A DNA stretch of 64,000 nucleotides from Branchiostoma floridae (GCF_000003815.2 NC_049987.1:9721503-9785502), one strand, 5' to 3'; positions 47,901 through 60,613 are shown, counted from the stretch's first letter. The notes: generated by a model not told the origin, from the sequence alone. Numbers and translations: made by a program.

Positions 47901-50634
47901 GTCATGCTTTATCATTTTTCATGCAAAACAACTCAAAACATGGCGTTCTGTTAGATCCAACATTTTGGTACTGACTTTGTAAAACCAGCAAAATCCTCAC
48001 AATTCTAGAAACAAGTTAAAATCACAGCACTTTTTTTTACTTAGAAAGCGTGGCCATGTTATAAGTTGTACTGCCAGCAACAGAGTCGTGCTGCAGAGAA
48101 AACCTACCTGCACAAGGTTGTTGAGCACAATGGAGTCAAAGCCGTTCAGGTACTGTACGTAGTACCGCTGCATGACCTGGTTGTACTTCCGCAAAAGTCC
48201 ACGCAACTCCTCCATGTAATACAGCAACTCTGGCAGTTGTCTGCAGAAACAACAGATTATGATAGTTTCATACAATATATATTATGAGGAACTAAAACAT
48301 GTAAGCTTATCCAATTGTTGGACTACGTAGAAGGAAACATTATGTTGAAATTGCGATGAAGCACAGATAAAGGCTACCCACCTGTCTTCGTAGTCCACAG
48401 GATTGGGCCGCTTGTTGAGTTTGGGCGCAGGGTTTTCTGAGTGTCTCAGTAGCCAAAGTACCTCGTCTCGGGCAAACGACAGGCCCATAAACACAAACAA
48501 AGCCTGCAGAAAAGGTAAAAACAAACAAACCTTTAGAAATACTGCCACATTTTAACATAATTTATACAAAACTTGTATGATTGTTTTAGGTCTTTAAAAG
48601 AATTTGCGGAAAATGGAGTGTTCACAGTGGTTTTGAGATCGCTGTAGCATTCACAGAAGTGCCATCCTACGAACTTAAATGCATTTACAGTGCTGTACTG
48701 TGGTCACATGCAGTAATGAAAAACCGAGGGCTCGACAAACCACCAGTCAGAATTAAATACTCAGCAAGGGTGCTACAATTTACAAATGGACAGAGCAGTC
48801 CGCTTCTGATTTTGACAAAGCTAGCGTGATCAACCGCAAAATTTTCTACATTTACAGTAATGGGTAAAATCTAAAGTTAGAGTGTGTAAGAGCCCTACCT
48901 TGGGCCCCAGTAAACCAGGCTGGTCGGCCAGAATCATCACCAACTCCTTCAGAGCTGTGCGCAGGAACGCTCGTCTCTCTCGGTGAAACGGGCCCCTGCA
49001 CAACAGATTCAAATAAGTTCATCAAAAACATCTGATTTTTAAAACAAAAGCAAAATATTATTACATCATGTTTACTGTGAAAATGTATCTTTCAATGCTG
49101 AGATTACATTCTAAAACACAGTTAAAAATTTCTTTTTATGCCCTTAAGTAGTAAATTTGTCTATTTCAATCCCAGTTTGATAACTCTGGTTACTAGTACT
49201 TACGCATTAACAACAGCATAATTGGCACACTCCTTTGTTTCAGTCACTCGCTTCCCGTATCTGAAAGCAAACACAAGTTACATTGTAACAAACGAGACAG
49301 AGCAACATTTCATTTACAGCTTAACCACAAACACATGATACACATCATGTGGGGAATAACCACACTACACGCTAGTAACAAAGAAACAACCCTTGAACAC
49401 ACAATGTAAAATTTGTCATTAAATTTTAAGCTTATGAAATCATGTTCCATCCCAGGACGGAGAGACAGGTCCTGAAGACAGTCCCCGGTTTAACATGACA
49501 AGGAAAAAAGAAAGTATGACAGACTTACCCCTTGATCCCCTCAAAAACCCCCTCCACAGTCTTGTGAATATACAGCACCTCGTCTCTGAACAGCGTGATG
49601 ACATAGTTCCCAGACAGCGCTAGTCGCCACAGCTGGACAGCAGAGTCCGACTGTGTCAGCTGTCCATGGCACAGCAAGAAACCAACTAGGGAACAGCAAC
49701 ACTGTCAACATCCATTTACAATCTTTTTCCTCAATACATCTGATTAGAGGCTAGAAGAGGAACTTTGAGAAGCTAAGACTATCTTTAGTAAGGAGAAGAG
49801 GAACTTTAAAAGACAGGTCAACCTGTAGAAGTTACGACTATCTTTAGTAAGGAGAAGGAGGCCATTTTGCTCAGTTTGACTTCTTGGCGGCATTACTGCT
49901 CATTCTTACTAATATAGTATGCCAATAGAACAACTTTCTGATTCAAGTCTTAAGCTATACTGTAAGGAATGAAGTTCCTTTCCTTGAGGATACTTACAGA
50001 TGATCCATTTCTCCATGGTCTCCACTGACAGGTACTCACAGGGCATCTTTAAGGAACAAAGAAATGTCTTATATAAATGTACAACACTTGTGAGGCCACC
50101 GGTGGCAACAACAGTTCAGTTCAGTTCAGTTAAATTCATGATCTTGCAACAACAACAATGGCAGAAATTATCTGTTATTTAATGTCAGGATTGTTCATAG
50201 AAATAACCTTGCCCAAATAGGTTTGCTAGGCACAGCAATCATAATATAACAAACTTCAGCACTACAGTCATGGAGTTGTGGGTCCAGAATGACTCTGACC
50301 AATACATGTTTTCTAGGCCAAAGTTTATGACAGTTTTACGTTTTCAACATTGATGCACCTCATTGTGTCTTAAATAGTCAATCTACTTGAAACATGAAGA
50401 AATAGATCCCCATTGTGTTGTAGAATGGTAATATTCCTCCCAATCCATAATTTTAGTAGCCAAGCTTGATGTCTTTTCTCTTAAAGCTCCTGTGTGTGTG
50501 TGAGACCAATAACGACTAACATATAGAGAATGTCTTACAGTTTCGCTCTGTGCAGGGTTGAGCATCTGTCCTGGTGCACTGACCAGACTCAGCATCTGGG
50601 CCTGTGTGTTTGTGCGTGTGTCTGTGTGTGTGCC

Positions 50635-50669
<35 letters not shown>

Positions 50670-50748
50670 CTAAGAGAATATCTTACAGTTTCACTCTGTG
50701 CAGGGTTGAGCATCTGTCCTGGTGCACTGACCAGACTCAGCATCTGGG

Positions 50749-50789
<41 letters not shown>

Positions 50790-50922
50790 ATGTGTCTGTG
50801 TGTGTGTGCGTGTGCGTGTGTGAGAGAGAGAGAGACTAAGAGAATATCTTACAGTTTCACTCTGTGCAGGGTTGAGCATCTGTCCTGGTGCACTGACCAG
50901 ACTCAGCATCTGGGCCTGTGTG

Positions 50923-50955
<33 letters not shown>

Positions 50956-53900
50956 CTGTGTGTGTGAGACTGAGAGAAAGTCTTACAGTTTCGCTCTGTG
51001 CAGGGTTGAGCATCTGTCCTGGTGCACTGACCAGACTCAGCATCTGGGCCTGTCTCCACTGCTCAGCTGGGAGGTTCCTCCGGGGGTAGACTTGGTGCAG
51101 GGACAGCAGGGCGCAGGCAACCAGCTAATATACAATAACGCAAGATATGATGTGATGATTTGATTTATTATTTCACAAGCAAAGTTTAACAGTTTCGCAG
51201 TGCACCCAAACACATGCACTGAACTGCACTGGAAAATACAATCAGATTGACAACCTTACTACAATACATTTATTGTCTACTTACTGCTATTTAAAAACAA
51301 CTATGCTTATCAAAATATTGTCGATATTAAACTTTGTACAGCACAATTATTCTTTTACAAAGGCACATTTGTGCCATAGTACAGCACTTCAGTACACAGA
51401 AACCCCACTAAACTCTCATCAATAGATGTTCTTGCCATACCCGGTAATTCTTACCGCATTAGTTAAAAATTCCTGCCGTTCTTAGTAATTCTTTATGTAC
51501 TTGGTGCTTTTGTGCCATAGTAGACATTGCACGACTTGACTGAACGTGGTCACTCTTAAGTCCTCTCTAAATACATGGTACGGCAGTGATACACAGTCTC
51601 ATATACCTTGCTGTGAGGGGTGAACTCCTCCTGTAACTTCTTCAGTGGCTGTTCGTAGTCCAGTATCATCTGGCCTAGACGGGCAAAATTCTGATCCCTG
51701 TAAAAAAAGGTAAGTCCTTAAGCCCTTATCCATGACCAACAACATTATAAAATTAAGTCTGATAAATACAACTGGTGTTTCATTTGTTGAGCAATAGTAA
51801 TAATCAGAAAGCAAATGTCTGAAATAATCAAATTTGTCAATGAAGGTTAGACATCCAGGTACTAGTAATAAGACATGCCAAATAGCAATTTCTCAAGCAA
51901 TTGGAAATGATTCTGGAAACAAAGAATGTCTTCCAGTTACGCGTTTTGAGATATGCTGTTCAAACTGACATAAAACTGACGCAAAACTATTATTCTTTGT
52001 AAAGGCACTGAACAAAACACAGGCTTGCATTTAATAAGGAAACGCATTTTGTGTATGCACTGCTGTTGAAAACTAGAATATCGGGCATTGTAATCAATGT
52101 TATTTCAATTTTTTGTTCAAGGATAGCAGATTTTCTCAGCTTATGGCACATCTTTCAATGAAATAAGTGCATTTTTTCGGGTGGACATGGCATAAAAAGA
52201 ATACAACACAGTATATTCCACATCAGGCCTAGCCTTTGGCCAATTCTACTGCTGGTCGAGCTAGTACAGAATACACCGTGAAGTACATTTTGTACTCTCT
52301 ATTAGTCTACATGTATGTATCCCACAGAACACCATGTATTAGTCTTACTCACACTTTGCCATGTGTGAGGTCGTGGGCATAGTTGTAGAGTCCCAGCACT
52401 GCCTTCCTGTCATCGATACGTGCCAGGAGGAGCATCAGCGACACGTACGAGATGATCAGGTCCAGGTAACCTTTTGTCAGGTCATAGTTCGTCGTCTGTA
52501 TGTGGTGGGAGGAAAACCAGTTATTACAAATTGAATGTAAACTGCGATGATGGATTCAAAATGTGTGAATTTTTGTAGGTGCAATGTATGCAATAAGATA
52601 TGATTATCATTATGTAAATATAGGCAAAAAAGGTAATGATGACTTCAGCACAAGCTGCATAAAAACATTCCATTCAAGACGTGAGTCATGTGTATACAAT
52701 ATATGACAAAAGACATGGGAGGGCAAGTATTGGATTGTACATTTCATAATAATCAGAACCAATTTTAGCTAACTGCATGAATCTTTATAGTTTATGGCTT
52801 TAAACTTGTCTAAGGATAGTTTTACAGTACTTACAATGTCAAAATGAACATTGCAGGCATCCATTGTTGTCAGCAGCTCACTGACATGGTCCTATACATT
52901 ATACAAGACAAACACGGAGTGAAAATAAATATGTCAGTCCACAATAAAACTCAATATCAAAATCATTCTCACACATGAATTACCATCATTAAGACCCATG
53001 TTCCTTTCATGCAATTTCCTTATCTTTGTGACTGAGTAGAGACCGATCTTCTTTTGTATATCTGCATACATACATGTAGTGCAAGTATTTTGTCAATTCC
53101 AATTTTATGAATGAAAGGATTTTGATAAGATACACCGGATAATGTTTAAACAAACCAGCTGTGTGCATGTACCTTGAAGTCCATAACGTCCACGAAGGTG
53201 AAGTAGTAGAGTGAGAGCTGCTTCATGATCTCTCCCTTGATGTTGTTGACCTGCTGCAGCTGAGACTTTGGGGGCAAAGGTCATAGCAACAAGGTGAACC
53301 AAAATTTCTATGATACAGTGGACGTTTCACTCACTCCAAATATTCTATGTATGAAGAAAACACCATATTCCAAAACTACAATGTACATGCTTTTGAGTCA
53401 TAGTTCACCCTATGTATATACATACATATTACATAGCAACCAGACGGACAGAAATTCATATAATATAGGTGTATCAAACACAAGAACATATCATAATTTA
53501 TAGTTCTTGACCAAACTATTTCAGATTCTTTGTTTGTTCAATGTATGACGCAGAGGCTACCAATTGTATGATTGACCACTGTTTAGGAAGGATAAACCAT
53601 AGGAATATAATTTCTAGCATACCCCTTGCTAAAATGGTAAATGGGCATACAGAAATGTCAAATAAGAATTATTCTGAAATTAGATTTTCTTTACAATAAT
53701 TCTTTAAAGCCTACTTGGAGGTTCCACATTTCTTAAAAGAAGAACAAGGTTAATGTTCAATGAAGATGCTCTCCCAGTATCTGCTTTGAGATGGGAAAGA
53801 TTGTGCATTATCAAACATGCATAATTCAGTGTGTTTACTCCCTCCCGATTTTATCTGGAATATGTGACAAAACAACTTGTTAAGTGCAAATTAGGTTCTG

Positions 53901-56900
53901 CGTATACCAAGCAGACTATTCTCACATGGCCATTGTTGTTGTCTTTTTTGACAAACTTGAACCAGCTTTATTTCAATTTCAATTTGAGCGAGGACAGAGA
54001 CTGAGGGAAGCTCATGACAGAACGTTGAATCTGAAGAAAGACACTTAAGGGAAAATGTGAAAAAAAGATTTTTGCAACAAGATGTAAACTGGAACAAGTT
54101 AGCACAAAGTTCATGTGTATTGTACTTGCTGCAAATTGTCCCAAGTTTTACTTATTTCAGTGCTTATAAACCACATGCTAGGTTGGTATATATATATATA
54201 TATATGGAGGGTATGCAGTGATATTTGAAATAATGTAAAAAGTGGACTTTCAAAATGTAGTGAAACAGTCCCTGTTTCAAATCTGACATTTTCAGCCACT
54301 ACTCTCACTTTTAATATTTGGTTTCATTCAAGTGCTAAATTTTTGACAAAAAGTTCCCATTTTCTGAGGATATCATACAATGGATGAATGGTGACATGTA
54401 GATTTAGAAATCATAAATTCCTCTCATAACAAATGCCAAAATTAGTCCACAAAACATTAGTCAGGAAGATTGAGTTGAAAGATGCAGAGAATGCAAGAAT
54501 GAAAGAGAAAGGAGTAGAGAAGACAGAGTAATTAGGCATGTGAGTGATACCATACTAGTGTGCAGTGTGATCTACCTACATACCATTTTAACGCTGTGCT
54601 TTGTGGTAGTGCCATTCTACCTCACATCGAAATGCAAGTGTATTCAACAGAATACTACATGTGACCAAAATTTATCAGAAAAAAAAAGGTTTAAGAAAAA
54701 AATAAAAGCCTGACCACACCAAAGTGCAGTGCAACAGTGCGTACATGTAAACCTCTCCAGAGCAAAAGACGACTCAACTAACCTGCACAAAAGGCATTGT
54801 CCACTGCACATGCAAGGATAAGATATGGCAAAAAATTGTCATGGTTAAAAAAGCGTACTGTTACATCTAACTCTACAGCACTTAGTGGCAAATACATCTT
54901 AATTTGATTAAAATGATCATGAGCAAAATTGCAGGCACGTGGGCAATTAAAATTAGAACACAGGTGGAAGGGGTGAAAAATGAAAATGAATTTAACTAGA
55001 AAGGCCGACATTTGCTTGAGAGCAAATACAGCATATTTCAGCCATCTCCTTCCCCAAGCAACAATGGACTATTCCAAAATCACCCATGTGCAAAAATGGA
55101 ACTCTTCTGCTTAAGATGACTAAGCATCCTAAGCTACTAATTACACGTATGAGCAAAAATGAATCGTACAACCCCCTTCCCTGCAAGAATGGACTCAAGT
55201 GCACCCAATGTAGAAGGGTAAGATAGACCAGTCCAATAACACTTCCGCTAAGAAATGGAATTTTGAATCATCAGCCGTCCAAAACTGAATTTGAAAGAAA
55301 TCCCCCCCCTTTGCAAGAATGGAATCTACCTGTTATACCCCTGTGCAAAGTGGAGCGATCCAAAAATACATCCGCTAAAATAGGACTTTGACATAATCAC
55401 CAAAGTCCAGAAATACATGGCCTTTTCTATAATAAGCAACCCAGTCCAAAACTGAATTTTTTTAATAGTCCCCTGTGCATGAATGGACTCATCCATATTA
55501 CATCAGGCTTGCTGATTGGCTGTCGAATCCTCAGGTACAGTCTTCAGGTGGGGTCAAGTTCCATTCAACAAATGGAATTCGGAATCATCACCCATGTCCA
55601 AAAATGAATTTTTTAAAAATCCCCCCTATGTGCAAAAATGGACTGTCCCAGCAGTAGCCTTATGTCAAGTGGATCAGTGCAAAAACACTTCCGCTAAAAA
55701 AAGCATTGGCATTATCACCAAAGTCTTGTTGAAGAGGTTCATCAGTCACGTATGTTTAAGTTACTATCAATTTTCTTCGAACAATGACTGTTTATTAAAG
55801 GTAGAGAACGTACCTCCAAATTTTCGATGTCTGTCAGTACATCTTGGACGCGGAGAATGGTCTAGTCTCAATCTCGTGAGAGAATACGAGACTAGACCAG
55901 GCTTGATTAGATCATCTGCCCCCTCCCCCCGCCTCCTTGCGGAGAAGAGGCACCAAAGTCTTAAAGTAAATTTTAAAAAACACCCCCCTGACCAACAATG
56001 GACTCTTCCAGCAAAATAACCTTGCTCATTGGCTAATAATTAATTAGATTTACCTTGTCCCCCCCAACCACCTGGAGGAACATGGACTAGGTAGGTATGT
56101 AGATGATTGGATCTACCAGAAACACCTGTGGCTTCCAGAATGACCTAGAGGTCGTTGACATGGGCACTTCCACCTCACAAATCCAAAATTCTCCCACAAA
56201 AACCTCCATAATGAGCCATTTTGAAGTGATTTATACCAAATATTATGCATGGATCCTTTGAATAAGTACCTAGGGCACCTCTGTGCTAAATTTCAGGTCA
56301 TTTGGATGTAATACCATGGTACAGGGGGCCTAAATATAAAGTTGTGGTCCAAAAATTGCAATAAAACCTCAATAAAATCATTTTAGAAGCAGATATGAAT
56401 AAAATGAAAAAAACACCTAAGGGTATTGGCCCACTCTACCCTTGTGCCAAATTTCAAGTCATTCGGTCCAGGAACGACGGAGTTGATTCGATTTGAAGAT
56501 TTGACAGGAGAAAGAAAGAAAGAAAGAAGAAAGAAACACTAGAAAGGCCGACATTTGCTTGAGAGCAAATACAGCATATTTCAGCCATCTCCCTCCTCAT
56601 GTAACAATAGACTGTTCCAAAATCACCCATGTGCAAAAATGGAACACTTCTGCTTAAAATGACTTACAACTACTAAACACATTTATGAGCAAAAATGAAT
56701 CTTACAAAACCTCCTTCAAGAATGGACTCTTCTAGCGCACCCCATGAAGAAAGTTAAAATAGACGACTCCAAAAACACTTCCGCTAAGTAATGGAATTTT
56801 GAATCATCAGCCGTCCAAAACCAGATATGAAAAAAACCTCTGTGCAAGAATCGACTCTTCCTGTTATACCCCTATGTAAATTGGAGCGATCCAAAAATAC

Positions 56901-59900
56901 ATCAGCTAAAATAGGACATCGGCATAATCACCAAAGTCCACAAAATGAATTTAAAAGAATACCCCCTTCGTCGAAGAATGGAATCTCCCAGCACACCCTG
57001 ATTGCACAATAGTCCAGAAATACTCACAGTACATGGCCTTTTGTATAATAAGCAACCCAGTCCAAAACTGAATTTTAAAAAAGTCCCCCGTGCATGAATG
57101 GACTCTTCCATATAACACCAGGCTTGCTGATTGGCTGCCGAATCCTCCTCATGTGCAGTCTTCAGGTGTGGGTCAACTTCCATTCAACAAATGGAATTCG
57201 GAATCATCACCCATGTCCAAAACTGAATTTTTTTTAAATCCCCCCTATGTGCAAAAATGGACTGTCCCAGTAGTAGTCTTATGTCAAGTGGTTCAGTGCA
57301 AAACACTTCCGCTAAAGAAACATTGGCATTATCACCAAAGTCTAAAAGTAAATTTTAAAAAACACCCCCTGTCCAACAATGGACTCTTCCAGCAAAATGA
57401 GCTTGCTCATTGGCTGGTCATTAATTGGATTTACCTTGTCCCCCAACCACCTGGATATCTATGGACTAGGTAGGTAGGTAGATAATTGGATCTACCTGGC
57501 ACACCTGTGGCCCTGACACACCAGAATGACCTAGGGGTCGTTGACCTCGGCACCTCAATCTCACATATCCAAAACTCTCCCACAAAAACCTCCTTAAGGA
57601 GCCATTTTGAAGTGATTTATACCAAATATTATACATGAATCCTTTGAATAAGTATCTAGGGCACCTCTGTCCCAAATTTCAGGTCATTTGGATGTAATAC
57701 CATGGTACAGGGGGCCAAATTATACAGTTTTGGTCCAAAAGTTGCAATAAAACCTTAATAAAATCATTTAAGGAGCAGATATGAAAATAATGAAAAAAAC
57801 ACATTTTGGTATTGGCCCACTCTACCCTTGTGCCAAATTTCAGGTCATTCGGTCCAGGAACGGCGGAGATGAATCACTTTGAAGATTTGACAGGAGAAAG
57901 AAAGAAAGAAAGAAACATTACGAATACAATATATTTCACCATACTATGTATGGCTGAAATATAAAAAAAACAATGAACTGGTGGATTCTGGGAGGGATAA
58001 ATACAGGTATGAACTTTGTGAAAACTATGGATTAATGCAGACAAGTACATGTAATAAGAGGGTGGTGCAAATGGAAAAATACTTACAAATAAAAACCTCT
58101 GGAAAATAATAAGATAATCATTGCATTTGGCATGGCATGTTTAGAATTTGAGAGTAAAAAAACACTCCAAGACAGCGAAAACTAGTACTATCACAAGAAG
58201 ATTTGTCTCAAGCCCAAATATTGATACAAAAAACCATATAACGTTATGAGTGAAAAGCAAGCACTTAAAAAAAAAGATTTGTAAGGGTTTATAAACCTTA
58301 CCTGAACAAAACCCAAATAAGCAAAAAAAGACAATTTTGGGAAGTTAGTGTTTCAAGGAAACTAAATTCTGGAAATAAAACTGTTGGGTAGTGATTGCAA
58401 TTTGAATAGCTTATTCTGCTGGCAGAGATAGTGACCAGAGTCTCTTTCAGTAACCAACAATCAAGAGTTCTGCCAGAACAATCAGTGACTCTACCTGTAG
58501 AGATCAGAGTCTATATATGTTTCGTGTACATTTAATAAAAGATGGTCAGAACTTTCCAACATTGATTCATGTAACTTTACATCAATGGACTGATTTGAAA
58601 CTCATGATCAGGATTTATAAATGGGAGACCACCCAACCATAGAGACTAGATAATCTTGGTCTCTACTATTAGTAGGATCAGCATTCTACCATATCGCAAT
58701 CTCTATCTCAACAAATATGTCAAATTATGTGCAACAAGTAGAACATACTTGTGCCAAAGTAAAAATGGAGACACTACTAGCTAAGTCATGTGATAAGAGG
58801 AAAGCTGGCAAAGGGAAGGACAGGAGTAGAGGATAGGATCTAGTCTAGTGTTGGAGGGAAGGAGGTAAAGATTTCATTTCAACAAGTAACTTATGATTAA
58901 CTACTAACAGAAAAATCTGATATTTACATTCATACAGATTTACATGTAAATTGTGGTATATATTAGCTATGGTATGTACATGCTTAATATATCACAATTT
59001 ACAGACAACTCCATCTATTCCAATGACAGGCAGATAAAATCTAAAATACCAAGAGTGCCATCAGTTGCTGGAATGGAAAGGGTTGATATATTGTAGACAT
59101 ATAAATTTGACATAACCTATCCATGTGAGTGTAACACATTGCTTGACTACATGTACATGCATGTATATGAATTCCCAAAGTTACCAAATGCTAAACTGTT
59201 AAAAATGCTCTGAGTCACTGACATGCATTGCCCTATCCTGTTCAGCAGACAAGGCACAAGCCTTCCTAAGCACATGCCGTGACATGGGGATGTATACGGA
59301 TCAAGGAATCTGCGTAGAAACTCCAAAATCCTACTGTATGTCTTGAACAAGATGCATATACTGTATATGTCAATTTATATTCAAAGTGAACTAGCCCCTT
59401 AATATGGATCTACCTTGATACATGCACAAATGATCATATGAATAACTTTAATTCACCCGCCCCCCAAAAGAAAACCCAATTGTGGAATAAGAAAGAAATT
59501 CAATATTCAAAGTAATACTCGACAGTCTTATGATTATAAATCTTCTCTAAGTAACAAAGACCCTTCTGATGTTCTTACATAGTTGTTCTTGGAATCGACA
59601 TGTGGAAACTTCCTGACGATGAACTTGATGGCTCCCTCCAGGTTCTTATCAGAGAGGAAGGCAGGCTTGGACTTCACATCTCCACAGGCCTGAGGTGTCG
59701 ATAGAGCAATATGTTAATAGTAATATTTAATACAGGTAGCAATAGAGCCATTAGACTCTTTAGAAATTAGAGGTTAGGTAGGAGCCTCCTCATTTATGTA
59801 TCTGTACCCACCCCTACAGTACTTACTAGCACTCACTCACCGTACGGTAGTAGATTATACTGTAAACATGTTACATTTTGGTGTGTTTTGTTGTTTGGGG

Positions 59901-60613
59901 CAATGCATCGCTAAACCCATATTAAATTTAAACCAACAGTGAACTTATACTTATATAATTATATACTATAGTTCAAGTTGAACTGCAACAACTTACATGT
60001 AACGTTAAAATCAAAATGCAATATTCAAATCTAGTTAAAAGTCAAAACACTGCAAATCCATTACTTGATTTTGAGGCAAATACTATACAAAAGTTGCGGG
60101 TTCCTTTCTATTAAAGCACTGGTTTTCCAGTTGTCTAGAATAGCTGAGAAAGTCGTATATTTGCTTATTTGGGAGTTATTGGGGAAATGTATAGCACTCT
60201 GAGGAAGTAGTGTGCAGTTCCAGGATTACTTTCAGGAACAGATAATTTTGACATTTGAAAATCAAATTAGGCAATAATTTTATCATCTTGTGTCCCTGCC
60301 CTGGACCCTCGCCCTTTGTTCGTTGAGCACAGTACTGTGGTCAATTATTTCAATTTCTACAGCCATCTTACCACCATTGTGTTGCCGTGTGGTTCGGTTT
60401 TATCTAAAATATGTCAACACACGACAAAAATCGTCTGATTTCCCCAAACCAACCTGACAAGTCGCCCCCTCATGATAATAGTTCCCCCGAGAGAAGCCTC
60501 ACCTTTTTGATGTTGTATATTCTCGTCAGCATGCCCATTGCCCGATCGTTCAGCACTGTAAGCTTCTCCGCCAGCTTCTGTTGGCTGGGGATGAGCTGCC
60601 CCGTCCGCGACAT
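32946..60613 (-). CDS. NCKAP1: Nck-associated protein 1 (NCKAP1/HEM-2, WAVE complex)
   Basis: NCKAP1 is the large helical scaffold that pairs with CYFIP in the WAVE regulatory complex and links Rac signalling to Arp2/3 actin assembly. Exons from 5': 60503-60613, 59579-59689, 53173-53265, 52835-52891, 52353-52495, 51607-51697, 50987-51124, 49998-50046, 49529-49685, 49204-49260, 48899-48995, 48382-48503, 48108-48240, 45664-45745, 44823-44881, 43752-43897, 43185-43317, 41537-41656, 40620-40759, 40117-40248, 39659-39774, 39083-39185, 38208-38341, 37573-37670, 37101-37194, 36789-36871, 36316-36399, 36094-36190, 34794-34904, 34267-34385, 33845-33934, 32946-33056. All borders are AG/GT and phases agree; the sum is 3411 nt, 1136 codons plus stop (human 1128 aa). 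Start [18 protein letters not shown]; family blocks [38 protein letters not shown] and [17 protein letters not shown] are clear. Odd: two adjacent stops in exon 21 (39684-39689), and exon-derived repeats beside exons 7 and 16. Confidence 0.97.
35546..35760. mobile_element. Foldback element in NCKAP1 intron 28
   Basis: Ends GCTACTTCACCTTTATCCG and the near-inverse CGGATAAAGGTGAACTAGC pair; the pairing continues into flanking 'catgtaat'/'attacatg'. The interior also pairs partly ('aaaaccaccgtcc'). MITE-like; family not named. Confidence 0.7.
38411..38750 (+). mobile_element. Dispersed foldback family copy, split by a nested MITE
   Basis: The hairpin arms 'gccaaaaagtagttactcaa' and 'ttgagtaactactttttgg' (38411-38508) are followed by 'tatcttatta'. 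After the nested insertion comes 'cctggatgtctaacctacat'. The intact relative at 45304-45507 shows the same tail without interruption. Confidence 0.75.
38517..38728. mobile_element. TA-flanked MITE nested in another repeat
   Basis: Ends TACTGTAAATGCA and TGCATTTACAGTA, with interior blocks 'ccgcgaa(a)tta' in both orientations. TA borders both sides. The related repeat at 45304-45507 reads TTATTACCTGG at the insertion point, i.e. the empty site with one TA, which shows the TA duplication directly. Tc1/mariner-type target choice. Confidence 0.88.
39659..39774 (-). other. NCKAP1: NCKAP1 exon 21 with two in-frame stops
   Basis: The exon reads [19 protein letters not shown], then ELLNSVEAY, then TAG TGA (39689-39684), then TAQTIENY, and splices on in the right phase. 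The family has two ordinary codons at this point (codons 753-754 here). The length is unchanged, so this is substitution-type damage, not an indel. Confidence 0.9.
40907..41254. mobile_element. Foldback MITE, CAGGGCTCGAAAT ends
   Basis: Ends CAGGGCTCGAAAT and its inverse ATTTCGAGCCCTG, flanked by GTATT at 40902-40906 and 41255-41259. The interior contains many copies of GTGCACCC/GGGTGCAC near each end. This end type is common in hAT-like elements of marine animals (recall). It lies in NCKAP1 intron 18. Confidence 0.85.
43898..44600 (-). repeat. Tandem partial copies of NCKAP1 exon 16
   Basis: Upstream of exon 16 (toward its 5' side) lie further copies of the acceptor plus the first part of the exon. 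Copy 2 has an acceptor at 44021 and reads [16 protein letters not shown] then DLAQLMNTF. Copy 3 has an acceptor at 44133 and is diverged. Two more worn copies lie near 44340-44440 and 44515-44600. Spacings are 124 and 112 bp for the best ones. No copy has the exon's donor. Use of the copy 2 acceptor would shift the frame and reach a stop. Confidence 0.85.
45304..45507. mobile_element. Intact copy of the dispersed foldback family
   Basis: Long inverted arms ('agcagttactcaagcaactg' ... 'cagttgcttgagtaactgct', continuing through 'gatatgattttggaaac') enclose a short centre with 'actgacgaaag' twice, followed by the tail 'cttattacctggatgtctaa'. NCKAP1 intron 14. Confidence 0.8.
50533..50980 (-). 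repeat. NCKAP1: Tandem copies of NCKAP1 exon 7 end with splice sites
   Basis: Three extra copies of the last 63 nt of exon 7 lie at 50539-50601, 50687-50749 and 50853-50915; the native segment is 50987-51049. On the minus strand each copy is preceded by CA-repeat ending CACAG and followed by GTAAGA, so each has an acceptor and a donor. Each is 21 codons in phase 0 ([20 protein letters not shown] + T), so inclusion would keep the frame. The middle two differ from the native copy by one synonymous change (AGC to AGT). CA and GA microsatellites of different length separate the copies (periods 134-166 bp). Confidence 0.9.
51836..51925 (-). repeat. Worn copy of the dispersed foldback family
   Basis: The inverse of the family tail ('ggttagacatccaggta') followed by 'caatttctcaagcaattgga' and 'gattctggaaac'. 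NCKAP1 intron 5. Confidence 0.65.
54183..54204. repeat. TA microsatellite
   Basis: About 11 TA units in NCKAP1 intron 2. Confidence 0.9.
54996..57916. repeat. Two tandem copies of a 1.4-1.5 kb repeat
   Basis: Copy 1 (54996-56538) and copy 2 (56539 to about 57916) both begin 'ctagaaaggccgacatttgc' and end in a GAAA microsatellite after 'gaagatttgacaggagaaag'. Inside each is an array of worn units with 'gcaaaaatggactcttcc' and 'cacttccgctaa'; the last 350 bp ('gccaaatttcaggtcattc', 'taataccatggtacaggggg') look like the 3' end of a non-LTR retroelement. No protein is encoded. They fill part of NCKAP1 intron 2. Confidence 0.8.
55716..55962. mobile_element. 223-bp insertion with 12-bp target duplication
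   Basis: In copy 1 of the 1.5-kb repeat, CACCAAAGTCTT occurs at 55716-55727 and 55951-55962 around 223 extra bases; copy 2 has the site once (near 57335) without them. The insert contains a 11-bp palindromic arm pair (GGTCTAGTCTC ... GAGACTAGACC) and, on the minus strand, an exon-like stretch reading [15 protein letters not shown] before GTACGT. Origin unknown. Confidence 0.75.
57917..59578. other. NCKAP1 intron 2, nothing recognised
   Basis: AT-rich intron sequence with no paired ends, no coding signal and no RNA motif that I can support. Confidence 0.5.

Noticed and set aside
50558-51163. Long ORFs of Cys/Val or His/Thr repeats
   Set aside because: These are translations of CA/TG microsatellites in the exon 7 repeat array, not proteins.
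55516-57473. Two similar ORFs of 167 and 127 residues
   Set aside because: They run across the degenerate non-coding repeat array; the similarity reflects the tandem 1.5-kb copies.
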